Shown here piece after piece: positions 1-6,392 of a stretch of DNA of 8,871 nt. The notes under the pieces are model-generated. The model saw only the letters and a list, made by a program, of their open reading frames with translations, did no database searches and was not told the DNA's origin. The DNA is taken from NCBI GenBank assembly GCA_903872875.1, contig CAIQMJ010000730.1, positions 1 to 8,871 of the forward strand, read 5' to 3'. Each line of letters begins with the position of its first letter. Position 1 is the stretch's first letter. A program made the position numbers and the translations under genes. Origin of the DNA: an uncultured Variovorax sp. (GTDB lineage Bacteria > Pseudomonadota > Gammaproteobacteria > Burkholderiales > Burkholderiaceae_C).

Positions 1-1528
1 ATCTGTCGAGATGGAAGCCAACCGCTCGACCAAGGCGGCTGCGCACGTCGCTGCCACCGCACCCAAGGCGCCGCCGCCCAAGGTGACGATCGGCAATGGC
101 GACGTGCTGATCGCGGCCATCACCTCGTGCACGAACACATCGAATCCGAGCGTGCTGCTGGCCGCCGGCCTGCTGGCCAAGAAGGCGGTCGAAGCCGGCC
201 TGAGGGTCAAGCCGCACGTGAAGACGTCGCTGGCGCCCGGCTCGCGCATCGTGACCGAATACCTCGAGAAGGCCGGCCTGCTGCCGTACCTCGAGAAGCT
301 CGGCTTCTACCTGGCGGGTTACGGCTGCACGACCTGCATCGGCAATGCCGGCGACCTCGCGCCCGAGATCAACGAGGTCATCACGCAGAACGACCTGATC
401 GGCGCGGCCGTGCTGTCGGGCAACCGGAACTTCGAGGCGCGCATCCATCCGAACATCAAGGCCAACTTCCTGGCGTCGCCGCCGCTGGTGGTGGCCTTCG
501 CCATTGCGGGCAACGTGACGGTCGACCTGATGACGCAGCCGGTCGGCAAGGGCCACAAGGGCAAGGACGTCTACCTCGGTGACATCTGGCCGACCGCGCA
601 GGAAATCGATTCGCTGCTGGGTTTCGCGATGAACGCGAAGGCCTTCCGCAAGAACTACGACCAGATCAAGGACAACCCCGGCAAGCTCTGGAGCAGCATC
701 CAGGGCGTGAGCGGCCAGGTCTACAACTGGCCGGGCTCGACCTACATCGCCGAGCCGCCGTTCTTCGAGGGCTTCAAGATGAAGCCGCACGCCTCCGACC
801 CCGGCATCAAGGGTGCGCGCGTGATGGCGCTGTTCGGCGACTCGATCACCACCGACCACATCTCGCCGGCCGGATCGATCAAGGAAAGCTCGCCCGCCGG
901 CATCTGGCTCAAGGCCAACGGCGTGCAGAAGGCCGACTTCAACAGCTACGGTTCGCGCCGCGGCAACCACGACGTGATGATGCGCGGCACCTTCGCCAAC
1001 GTGCGCATCAAGAACCTGATGCTGCCGCCCGACGCCAACGGCACGCAGGAAGAGGGCGGCCTGACGCGCTTCCAGCCCGGCAACGAGAAGATGTTCATCT
1101 ACGACGCCGCGATGAAGTACATCGAGCAGGGCGTGCCGACGGTGGTGTTCGGCGGCGAGGAATACGGCACCGGCTCGTCGCGCGACTGGGCCGCCAAGGG
1201 CACGCAGCTGCTGGGCATCAAGGCCGTGATCGCGCGCAGCTTCGAGCGCATCCACCGCGCCAATCTGGTCGGCATGGGCGTGCTGCCGCTGCAGTTCCGC
1301 GGCGCCGATTCGTGGCAAAGCCTGGGCTTGACCGGCGACGAGAAGATCGACGTCGTGATCGGCGGCGAACTCAAGCCGCAGATGGATGTGAAGCTGGTCG
1401 TGCATCGTCCGGACGGCAGCCACCAGGAAGTGACGGTGCGCCTGCGCATCGACACGCCGATCGAGGTCGACTACTACAAGCACGGCGGTATCCTGCCCTT
1501 CGTGCTGCGCCAGTTGCTGGCCGCCTGA
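1..1528 (+). CDS. acnA: Aconitate hydratase A, C-terminal part (5' truncated by window)
   Basis: Aconitase A interconverts citrate and isocitrate in the cytoplasmic TCA cycle, using a [4Fe-4S] cluster. The reading frame is open to the left edge, so the ATG at 11 is an internal Met and the N-terminal domains lie outside the window. Counting from that Met, the three cluster ligands are visible: C40 in SCTNTSNP, and C106 and C109 in GCTTC. The 66-residue gap between the first and second Cys matches E. coli AcnA as I recall it. The swivelling fourth domain follows, with GDSITTDHISPAG near residues 276-288. The active-site serine loop GEEYGTGSSRDW lies at about 382-393. The Ala/Pro/Lys-rich stretch at residues 7-24 looks like a lineage-specific linker before the cluster region. 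The gene ends at TGA 1526-1528 and is followed by a hairpin. AcnA rather than AcnB is clear from the domain order and motifs. Confidence 0.95.
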   Translation, partial: SVEMEANRSTKAAAHVAATAPKAPPPKVTIGNGDVLIAAITSCTNTSNPSVLLAAGLLAKKAVEAGLRVKPHVKTSLAPGSRIVTEYLEKAGLLPYLEKLGFYLAGYGCTTCIGNAGDLAPEINEVITQNDLIGAAVLSGNRNFEARIHPNIKANFLASPPLVVAFAIAGNVTVDLMTQPVGKGHKGKDVYLGDIWPTAQEIDSLLGFAMNAKAFRKNYDQIKDNPGKLWSSIQGVSGQVYNWPGSTYIAEPPFFEGFKMKPHASDPGIKGARVMALFGDSITTDHISPAGSIKESSPAGIWLKANGVQKADFNSYGSRRGNHDVMMRGTFANVRIKNLMLPPDANGTQEEGGLTRFQPGNEKMFIYDAAMKYIEQGVPTVVFGGEEYGTGSSRDWAAKGTQLLGIKAVIARSFERIHRANLVGMGVLPLQFRGADSWQSLGLTGDEKIDVVIGGELKPQMDVKLVVHRPDGSHQEVTVRLRIDTPIEVDYYKHGGILPFVLRQLLAA

Positions 1529-1577
1529 CGATCGTTGCATTCGGCGACGGCGTGTGGCGCCGGCCGGTGGTCGGATA

Positions 1578-1599
1578 GACCCGTTCGGGAGAGCGGGTC
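1578..1599 (+). terminator. Hairpin downstream of acnA, possible terminator
   Basis: A 9-bp stem is visible: GACCCGTTC at 1578-1586 pairs with GAGCGGGTC at 1591-1599 through one G-U pair, around a GGGA tetraloop. It lies about 50 bases after the acnA stop and before the Fur-like site. Only a weak pyrimidine-rich stretch (ATTCCTCGT) follows, not a clear U-run. Intrinsic termination is therefore possible but not demonstrated. It could instead stabilise the acnA 3' end or work with Rho. Confidence 0.4.
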
Positions 1600-1609
1600 A
1601 TTCCTCGTA

Positions 1610-1628
1610 GATGAGAATCGCTCTCGTT
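1610..1628 (+). promoter_or_regulatory. Putative Fur box upstream of efeU
   Basis: The 19 bases GATGAGAATCGCTCTCGTT resemble the 7-1-7 Fur operator (TGATAAT-N-ATTATCA). The left half TGAGAAT matches 6 of 7 positions. The right half GCTCTCG is weaker, but keeps the TCTC core seen in the common TGAGAAT/ATTCTCA variants. It sits about 90 bases before the conserved efeU start, in the only sizeable gap ahead of the iron uptake operon. Iron-dependent repression by Fur is the expected control for efe genes, so both position and context fit. I do not see convincing -35 and -10 boxes around it. Confidence 0.6.
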
Positions 1629-1660
1629 TGATGCGTTATCCTCGGTGCGTCCCTGCAGCC

Positions 1661-1664
1661 GAGG
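1661..1664 (+). promoter_or_regulatory. GAGG ribosome-binding site favouring an upstream efeU start
   Basis: GAGG lies six bases before an in-frame ATG at 1671. Translation from there would add 15 residues (MRRFPGDACSALPIP) in front of the conserved EfeU N-terminus. No comparable site precedes ATG 1716. Homology favours 1716 while the ribosome-binding site favours 1671, so the true start is undecided. Confidence 0.4.
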
Positions 1665-1715
1665 CGCGCGATGCGCCGGTTCCCGGGGGACGCCTGTTCC
1701 GCTCTCCCGATTCCG

Positions 1716-2552
1716 ATGCTCATACCATTTCTCATCATGCTGCGCGAGGGCATCGAAGCCGCGCTCATCGTCGGCATCGTTGCCAGCTACCTCCAGAAAA
1801 GCGGCCGCGGCGGCCTGATGCCGGCGGTCTGGGTCGGCGTGCTGCTGGCCACCGCGCTCTCGCTGTTCGCTGGCGCCGGCCTGCAACTGCTGGCGGCTGA
1901 ATTCCCTCAGAAGCAGCAGGAACTGTTCGAAGGCGTGGTCGGGCTGATCGCCGTGGTCATGCTGACGTCGATGGTGTTCTGGATGCGCAAGGCGGCACGC
2001 TCGATCAAGGGCGAACTGCAGGCCTCGATCGACCGCGCACTGACGCAAAGCGACGGCCAGGCCTGGGCGCTGATCGGCATGGTCTTTCTCGCCGTGGCGC
2101 GCGAAGGGCTCGAGTCGGTCTTCTTCCTGCTCGCGATCTTCCAGCAGAGCAGCGGCTGGGAAGCGCCGGTCGGCGCGCTGGCCGGCATCGCTGTCTCGGT
2201 GGCGGTCGGCTACGGGCTCTATTCCGGCGGCGTGCGGCTCGACCTGCGCCGCTTCTTCCGCTACACGGGCGTGTTCATCCTGCTGGTGGCGGCCGGGCTG
2301 CTGGCGGGCGTGCTGCGCAAGCTGCACGAGGGCGGCGTCTGGAACCAGCTCCAGGGCGTGGTGGTCGACATGAGCGAGTCGCTGCCGATGGACAGCCCAC
2401 TGGGTGCCGTGCTGTCAGGCCTGCTCGGCTACCAGGCTGCACCCGTGGTGGGCGAGGTCATCGTCTACCTCGTCTTCCTCGCCGTCACCCTGTTCTTCTT
2501 TTTCCGCCCGGTGGCGCAGGCGCCCGCGCCCGGCCGTGCCGCAGTCCGCTGA
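1716..2552 (+). CDS. efeU: FTR1-family iron permease EfeU
   Basis: EfeU is the inner-membrane permease of the Efe system, related to yeast Ftr1p, and moves iron into the cytoplasm. Both hallmark REGxE iron-translocation motifs are present: REGIE at residues 10-14 in the first membrane segment and REGLE at 129-133. EFPQKQQELFEG and MVFWMRKAAR are further family-typical stretches. The 278-residue length matches E. coli EfeU (about 276), and hydrophobic segments run throughout, consistent with a seven-helix protein. I chose ATG 1716 because MLIPFLIMLREG is the usual family N-terminus. However, an in-frame ATG at 1671 has a GAGG six bases upstream (1661-1664), whereas 1716 has no visible Shine-Dalgarno sequence. 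A 15-residue N-terminal extension is therefore possible. It is the first gene of the operon, and efeO follows within about 10 bases. Confidence 0.95.
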   Translation: MLIPFLIMLREGIEAALIVGIVASYLQKSGRGGLMPAVWVGVLLATALSLFAGAGLQLLAAEFPQKQQELFEGVVGLIAVVMLTSMVFWMRKAARSIKGELQASIDRALTQSDGQAWALIGMVFLAVAREGLESVFFLLAIFQQSSGWEAPVGALAGIAVSVAVGYGLYSGGVRLDLRRFFRYTGVFILLVAAGLLAGVLRKLHEGGVWNQLQGVVVDMSESLPMDSPLGAVLSGLLGYQAAPVVGEVIVYLVFLAVTLFFFFRPVAQAPAPGRAAVR

Positions 2553-2561
2553 GTGCCATCG

Positions 2562-3740
2562 ATGTCTTCTGCTCCCCCGAAATCCTCTTCGCTGATGCGC
2601 GTCGCCGTGGCCGGCTCCGCGCTGCTGGTGGTCGCCGGCCTCGTTGCCTTCTGGTACGCCTCGGGCGTCGCGAAGAAGGCGCCCGCCAAGGCGGCCGACA
2701 ACGCGGTCACCGTGACCATCCGCGGCAACGTGTGCGAGCCCAACGAGATCACCGTGCCGGCGGGCCGCACCACGTTCACCATCGTCAACCAGTCGACCCG
2801 TGCGCTCGAGTGGGAGATCCTCGATGGCGTGATGGTGGTCGAGGAGCGCGAGAACATCGCGCCCGGCTTCTCCCAGACCATGACGGTCAAGCTGCAGCCC
2901 GGCACCTTCGACATCACCTGCGGCCTGCTGAGCAATCCGCGCGGCAGGCTGCACGTCACGCCCTCGGCTGCGTCCGAGGCGGAGGCAGCGCGTCCTTCGC
3001 TGGTCAACTACGTGGGCGCACTGGCCGAATACCGCGTGTTCCTGGCGCTCGAAGCGGGCACGCTCGAAGATGCGGCGCGTGCGTTGGCGGACGCCGTCAA
3101 GGCCGGCGACCTGGCCCAGGCGCAGGCGGCGTATGCGCCGGCCCACCAGGCCTACAAACGCATCGAGCCGATGGCCGAGCTGTTCGCCGACCTCGACACC
3201 CGGCTGAATGCGCGCGCCGATTACTTCGGCCAGCGCGAGGCCGATCCGGCGTTCACCGGCTTCCATCGTCTCGAGTACGCGCTGTTCGATCGCAAGGACA
3301 TGGCCGGCCTCACGCCGGTGGCCGAGCAATTGGTGGCCGACGTCGACACGCTGAAGCAGCGCCTTCGCGCGCTCAACGTGCCGCCGGAGCGGCTGGCGGG
3401 CTCGGCGTCCAAGCTGTTGCGGCGCGTGGCGGACAACCTGCCGGCGGGCGGCGAAGACCACTATGGCCATGGCGAACTGGTCAACCTGCAGGGCAGCTTC
3501 GACGGCACGAAGAAGATCTTCGACCTGTTGTCGCCGCTGCTGGCCAAGGCCGCGCCGCCGCTGAACAAGGAAGTCGAGCAGGGCTTCACCGCCTTCGATG
3601 CCGCGCTGGCGCCCTTCCGCGCGGGTGAGGGTTTCAAGTCCACGGCGCTCGACGAGAACCAGCGCAAGGCACTTGCCGAACCGGTGCGCGCCCTGGCCGA
3701 GTCGCTGGGCAAGGTCAACGCGGCCCTCGGCCTCGAATGA
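2562..3740 (+). CDS. efeO: EfeO: cupredoxin plus M75 iron-uptake protein
   Basis: EfeO is the extracytoplasmic partner of EfeU, thought to bind iron (and possibly copper) and deliver it to the permease. The 392-residue product has three parts. An N-terminal hydrophobic segment spans about residues 15-35 and looks like an uncleaved anchor or a signal peptide. A cupredoxin domain covers about residues 48-135, with CEPNEITVPAG (C58), LEWEILDGVMVVEERENIAPGF and TCGLLSNPRG (C120). An M75 (imelysin-like) domain extends to the C-terminus with its HxxE motif at H235-RL-E238. Parts of the M75 domain are diverged: where EfeM has YSHTDLWDFQ, this protein has YGHGELVNLQ at 301-310. ATG 2562 was chosen. 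A GTG at 2553, directly after the efeU stop, would add three residues. The 3' end overlaps the ATG at 3737. Confidence 0.93.
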   Translation: MSSAPPKSSSLMRVAVAGSALLVVAGLVAFWYASGVAKKAPAKAADNAVTVTIRGNVCEPNEITVPAGRTTFTIVNQSTRALEWEILDGVMVVEERENIAPGFSQTMTVKLQPGTFDITCGLLSNPRGRLHVTPSAASEAEAARPSLVNYVGALAEYRVFLALEAGTLEDAARALADAVKAGDLAQAQAAYAPAHQAYKRIEPMAELFADLDTRLNARADYFGQREADPAFTGFHRLEYALFDRKDMAGLTPVAEQLVADVDTLKQRLRALNVPPERLAGSASKLLRRVADNLPAGGEDHYGHGELVNLQGSFDGTKKIFDLLSPLLAKAAPPLNKEVEQGFTAFDAALAPFRAGEGFKSTALDENQRKALAEPVRALAESLGKVNAALGLE

Positions 3741-3741
3741 C

Positions 3742-3747
3742 GAGGGG
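3742..3747 (+). promoter_or_regulatory. Ribosome-binding site deciding the efeB start
   Basis: GAGGGG ends four bases before ATG 3752. It lies downstream of the overlapping ATG at 3737, so it can serve only the later start. It overlaps the end of efeO closely, which suggests translational coupling between the two genes. Confidence 0.55.
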
Positions 3748-3751
3748 CACC

Positions 3752-5101
3752 ATGGCATCGCAAGATCCCTCGAGCCCGAAATCGACCGACGACGCGGGTC
3801 CGGCATCGCCGCCACGGCGACGCCTGCTGGGCCGCCTGGGCGTCGCGAGCGCCGCACTGGCCGGACTGTCGGCCGCGCGCGCCGCTGCGCCATCCGGACA
3901 GCCGGAGGGGCCGGCTGCGGGCGCCCAGGTCACCGACGCGCCGCAGAGCAGCCGCACGCAGGACCGCGTGCCCTGCATCGGCCGTCACCAGGCCGGCATC
4001 GTCACGCCGCGGCCGACAGCCGGCATGATCGCGTCGTTCTTCGTGCTGGCCGAGAACCGCACCGACCTCGAACGGCTGTTCCGCACGCTGACCGAACGCA
4101 TCGCCTTCCTGACGCAGGGCGGCCCGCAGCTCGACCCCGATCCGCTGCTGCCGCCGGCCGGCTCCGGCATCCTGGGGCCGGTGGTGCAGCCGGACGCGTT
4201 GACCGTCACGGTCGCCTTGGGCGAGACGCTGTTCGACGAGCGTTTCGGCCTGGCCGCGCAGAAGCCGAAGCGCCTGAGCACGATGCAGCGGCACCCGAAC
4301 GACGCGCTCGACGCGGCGCTGTGCCACGGCGACCTGTCGATCCAGTTCTGCGCCAACACGCCCGACACCAACATCCACGCGCTGCGGGACATCATCAAGA
4401 ACACGCCCGACCTGCTGGTGCTGCACTGGAAGCAGGAAGGCACCGTGCCGCCGATACCGGCGGTGCCCGGCAAACCGGCCGAGAGTGCGCGCAACTTCCT
4501 GGGTTTTCGCGACGGCTCCGCCAATCCCGACGGCGCCGATGCGGCGTTGATGGAGCGCATCGTCTGGATCGGTGCGGACGACGACGAGCCGGTCTGGGCG
4601 CGCGACGGCAGCTACCAGGCCGTGCGGATCATCCGCAACTTCGTCGAGCGCTGGGACCGCACGCCGCTGCGCGAGCAGGAAGCGATCATGGGCCGCGTGA
4701 AGCCCAGCGGCGCGCCGCTCGGTGCAGGGCCGGGCGCGACCGAGCACGACGTACCCGACTACACGAGGGACCCGGAAGGCAGGGTCACGCCGATGGATGC
4801 CCACATCCGGCTGGCCCATCCACGCACCCCGGCGTCCGAGGCCAACCTGATCCTGCGCCGGCCGTTCAACTACTCGAACGGCGTCACCAAGTCCGGGCAG
4901 CTCGAAATGGGGCTGCTCTTCATCTGTTACCAGGCCGACCTCGAGAAGGGCTTCATCACCGTGCAGAAGCGGCTCGACGGAGAGCCGCTGGAGGAATACA
5001 TCAAGCCGATCGGCGGCGGTTTCTTCTTTGCGCTGCCGGGCGTGCGCGATGCGCGCGACTGGCTCGGCCGCGCGCTGATGGACGCCACCAGGCCGGCGTA
5101 G
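3752..5101 (+). CDS. efeB: EfeB: Tat-exported DyP-type haem peroxidase
   Basis: EfeB is the periplasmic DyP-type haem peroxidase of the Efe system. It has been proposed to oxidise ferrous iron for uptake or to act on haem, and its exact role is debated. The N-terminus carries a twin-arginine signal: R22-R23-R24-L-L followed by an Ala/Leu-rich core and an Ala-rich cleavage region near residues 40-46, so folded export with haem is expected. The DyP GxxDG motif with its catalytic Asp is GFRDG at 251-255. The likely proximal haem His is H351 in DAHIRLAHPR. ILRRPFNYSNG and GGGFFFALPGV are other family-typical stretches. At 449 residues it is close to E. coli EfeB (about 423). I chose ATG 3752 because GAGGGG lies at 3742-3747. 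An alternative ATG at 3737 forms an ATGA overlap with efeO and would add five residues. Confidence 0.93.
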   Translation: MASQDPSSPKSTDDAGPASPPRRRLLGRLGVASAALAGLSAARAAAPSGQPEGPAAGAQVTDAPQSSRTQDRVPCIGRHQAGIVTPRPTAGMIASFFVLAENRTDLERLFRTLTERIAFLTQGGPQLDPDPLLPPAGSGILGPVVQPDALTVTVALGETLFDERFGLAAQKPKRLSTMQRHPNDALDAALCHGDLSIQFCANTPDTNIHALRDIIKNTPDLLVLHWKQEGTVPPIPAVPGKPAESARNFLGFRDGSANPDGADAALMERIVWIGADDDEPVWARDGSYQAVRIIRNFVERWDRTPLREQEAIMGRVKPSGAPLGAGPGATEHDVPDYTRDPEGRVTPMDAHIRLAHPRTPASEANLILRRPFNYSNGVTKSGQLEMGLLFICYQADLEKGFITVQKRLDGEPLEEYIKPIGGGFFFALPGVRDARDWLGRALMDATRPA

Positions 5102-5139
5102 CGCCCGCCCACCATTTTTTCGCCGCAACGTACTTACCC

Positions 5140-5145
5140 AAGGAG
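5140..5145 (+). promoter_or_regulatory. Strong Shine-Dalgarno sequence of efeM
   Basis: AAGGAG ends four bases before ATG 5150. It is the closest match to the consensus in the window and stands out against the weak sites of efeU, efeO and feoA. It suggests that EfeM may be made in larger amounts than the other Efe proteins, as expected for a periplasmic binding component. That expression level is an inference. Confidence 0.6.
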
Positions 5146-5149
5146 ATCC

Positions 5150-5986
5150 ATGTCCGTGCAAATTCGCCGACGCTTCATCGCCACTCTCGCCCTGTGCGCC
5201 GCCGGCCTGCATGGCGTCAGCGCCACGGCCGCCGTGGCGCCGCTCGATCTGGTCGGCCCGATCGCCGACTACAAGATCTACGTGGCCGAGAACGTGCGCA
5301 AGCTGGTCGCGGATGTGCGCGTCTTCACGGCGGCGGTGAAGGCCGGCGACATCGAGAAGGCCAGGAGGCTCTACGCACCCACGCGAACGAGCTACGAGCG
5401 CATCGAGCCGGTGGCCGAGCTCTTCAGCGACATGGACAGCGCCATCGACTCGCGTGCCGACGACCATGAAAAGGCCGAGAAGGACCCGGAATTCGGCGGC
5501 TTCCACCGCATCGAATACGGCTTGTGGACGCAGAAGAACACCAAGGAACTCGACCCCTTCGCCGACAAGCTGCTGGCCGATGTGCTCGAACTGCAGAAGC
5601 GCCTGGGCGCGCTGACCTTCCCGCCGGAGAAGGTGGTGGGCGGTGCCGCGGTGCTCATGGAAGAGGTCGCCGCGACCAAGATCTCGGGCGAAGAGAACCG
5701 CTACAGCCACACCGACCTGTGGGACTTCCAGTCGAACTTCGAAGGCGCCTACAAGATCGTCGAACTGCTGCGCCCGCTGGTCGCGCGCGAGAACAAGGTG
5801 TTCTCGGACAAGACCGACGCGAACTTCAAGGTCGTGTTCGACACGCTGGCCAAGTACCGCACTGTGGATGGCGGCTTCGAGACCTATTCGAAACTCACCG
5901 AACGCGACCGCAAGTTGCTGGCCGGCCGCGTCAACACGCTGGCCGAAGACCTGTCGAAACTGCGCGGGATGCTCGGCCTGAACTGA
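5150..5986 (+). CDS. efeM: EfeM: stand-alone M75-domain periplasmic iron-uptake protein
   Basis: This 278-residue protein is an EfeO-like M75 protein without the cupredoxin domain, the form usually called EfeM and often annotated EfeO. A signal peptide covers about residues 1-28, with RRRF-I at 6-10, a hydrophobic core and an Ala-rich cleavage site near 25-28. The arginines also resemble a Tat motif, so the export route is uncertain. The M75 HxxE motif is H119-RI-E122. The block YSHTDLWDFQ at 185-194 and the C-terminal pattern LRGMLGLN are well preserved. It is clearly a paralogue of the M75 half of efeO: ERIEPVAELFSDMDS here against KRIEPMAELFADLDT there. AAGGAG at 5140-5145 just before the ATG gives a strong, unambiguous start. 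It follows efeB by 48 bases and is probably the last gene of the efe operon. Confidence 0.9.
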   Translation: MSVQIRRRFIATLALCAAGLHGVSATAAVAPLDLVGPIADYKIYVAENVRKLVADVRVFTAAVKAGDIEKARRLYAPTRTSYERIEPVAELFSDMDSAIDSRADDHEKAEKDPEFGGFHRIEYGLWTQKNTKELDPFADKLLADVLELQKRLGALTFPPEKVVGGAAVLMEEVAATKISGEENRYSHTDLWDFQSNFEGAYKIVELLRPLVARENKVFSDKTDANFKVVFDTLAKYRTVDGGFETYSKLTERDRKLLAGRVNTLAEDLSKLRGMLGLN

Positions 5987-6029
5987 GCGGGCGCCACGTT
6001 TGTTGAGGGCATGGGTGGCCTTGACGATT

Positions 6030-6048
6030 GCGAATTGCTAGCATTCGT
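6030..6048 (+). promoter_or_regulatory. Fur-like inverted repeat upstream of feoA
   Basis: GCGAATTGCTAGCATTCGT fits the 6-6-1-6 layout of a Fur box, with outer arms GCGAAT and ATTCGT, although the middle hexamer is poor. About 9 of 19 positions match the classical consensus. Its centre, TGCTAGCA, is a perfect 8-base palindrome and could also serve as an extended -10 (TGCTAGCAT). It lies about 45 bases before the feoA GTG, where an iron-responsive operator for feo would be expected. Confidence 0.4.
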
Positions 6049-6065
6049 GTTTTGACACTCCATGC

Positions 6066-6080
6066 ACCCGGTACACGGGT
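6066..6080 (+). other. Small hairpin just upstream of feoA
   Basis: ACCCG at 6066-6070 pairs with CGGGT at 6076-6080 around a five-base GTACA loop. The hairpin ends 12 bases before the GTG start of feoA, in the region where a ribosome-binding site would sit. No U-run follows, so it is not a terminator. Any influence on feoA translation is speculative. Confidence 0.25.
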
Positions 6081-6092
6081 CGCTTCGCCCAA

Positions 6093-6392
6093 GTGGATCA
6101 CAACGACAACGCCGCCGCGCCGATGCTTTCCGGCCTGCGGCTGGACCAGCTTCCCGACCATCAATGGGCCACGGTGCTCGACGTCGCCCGTCCCGCCAGC
6201 GCGGAGGACCGGGAACTCGTCCTTCGCCTGACAGAAATCGGTTTCGTGCCCGGCGAGGCGGTGCGGATCATCGCGAGCGGCACGCCGGGGCGCGAACCGA
6301 TCGCGGTGCGGCTCGGCCACACCACCTTCGCGCTGCGGCGCTATGAAGCCGCCTTCATCCATGTCTCGCCGGGAGCCGTGGGCCATGGTTGA
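6093..6392 (+). CDS. feoA: Ferrous iron transport protein FeoA
   Basis: FeoA is a small cytoplasmic SH3-like protein that works with FeoB in Fe(II) import. The 99-residue product shows the family pattern in its second half: LRLTEIGFVPGEAVRIIASGT followed by PIAVRLGHTTFALRRYEAAFIHV, that is, the conserved G-x-x-P-G turn, the beta-strands and the terminal A-L-R-R-x-E-A stretch. The start is uncertain. GTG 6093 gives 99 residues, while ATG 6123 gives 89 and begins closer to the usual FeoA N-terminus (LSGLRLDQLP). Neither has a clear Shine-Dalgarno sequence. The 3' end overlaps feoB by 8 bases, indicating coupled translation. The upstream gap carries a Fur-like repeat and a small hairpin, and no strong terminator separates it from efeM. 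Confidence 0.9.
   Translation: MDHNDNAAAPMLSGLRLDQLPDHQWATVLDVARPASAEDRELVLRLTEIGFVPGEAVRIIASGTPGREPIAVRLGHTTFALRRYEAAFIHVSPGAVGHG
6371..6375 (+). promoter_or_regulatory. Ribosome-binding site deciding the feoB start
   Basis: GGGAG lies within the last codons of feoA, nine bases before ATG 6385. It supports that start over the in-frame ATG at 6343. Together with the 8-base gene overlap it indicates translational coupling of feoA and feoB. Confidence 0.5.

Noticed and set aside
2415..3893. 492-codon minus-strand open frame opposite efeO
   Set aside because: It is a shadow of efeU/efeO coding sequence with low-complexity Arg-rich translation and no motif.
5095..5120. Possible terminator between efeB and efeM (T-run at 5115-5120)
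   Set aside because: The only nearby stem is four base pairs (GGCG/CGCC) with a three-base loop, and it is separated from the T-run. efeM also has its own strong ribosome-binding site and fits the operon.
5186..5197. Possible lipoprotein lipobox in EfeM (LALC at residues 13-16)
   Set aside because: The residue before Cys is Leu rather than Gly, Ala or Ser, and an ordinary cleavage region follows at residues 25-28.
3150..5450. Similar DNA around 3160-3195 and 5400-5435 as a direct repeat
   Set aside because: The similarity follows from the shared M75 motif of the paralogous efeO and efeM and is not a separate repeat element.
3461..5710. 749-codon open frame on the minus strand across efeO, efeB and efeM
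   Set aside because: It runs antisense through three well-recognised genes, its translation is Arg/Ala/His-rich with no recognisable domain, and such long antisense frames are common in GC-rich DNA.
5993..6019. Possible terminator after efeM
   Set aside because: GCCAC at 5993-5997 can pair with GTGGC at 6015-6019, but the stem is only five pairs with a 17-base loop and no U-run.
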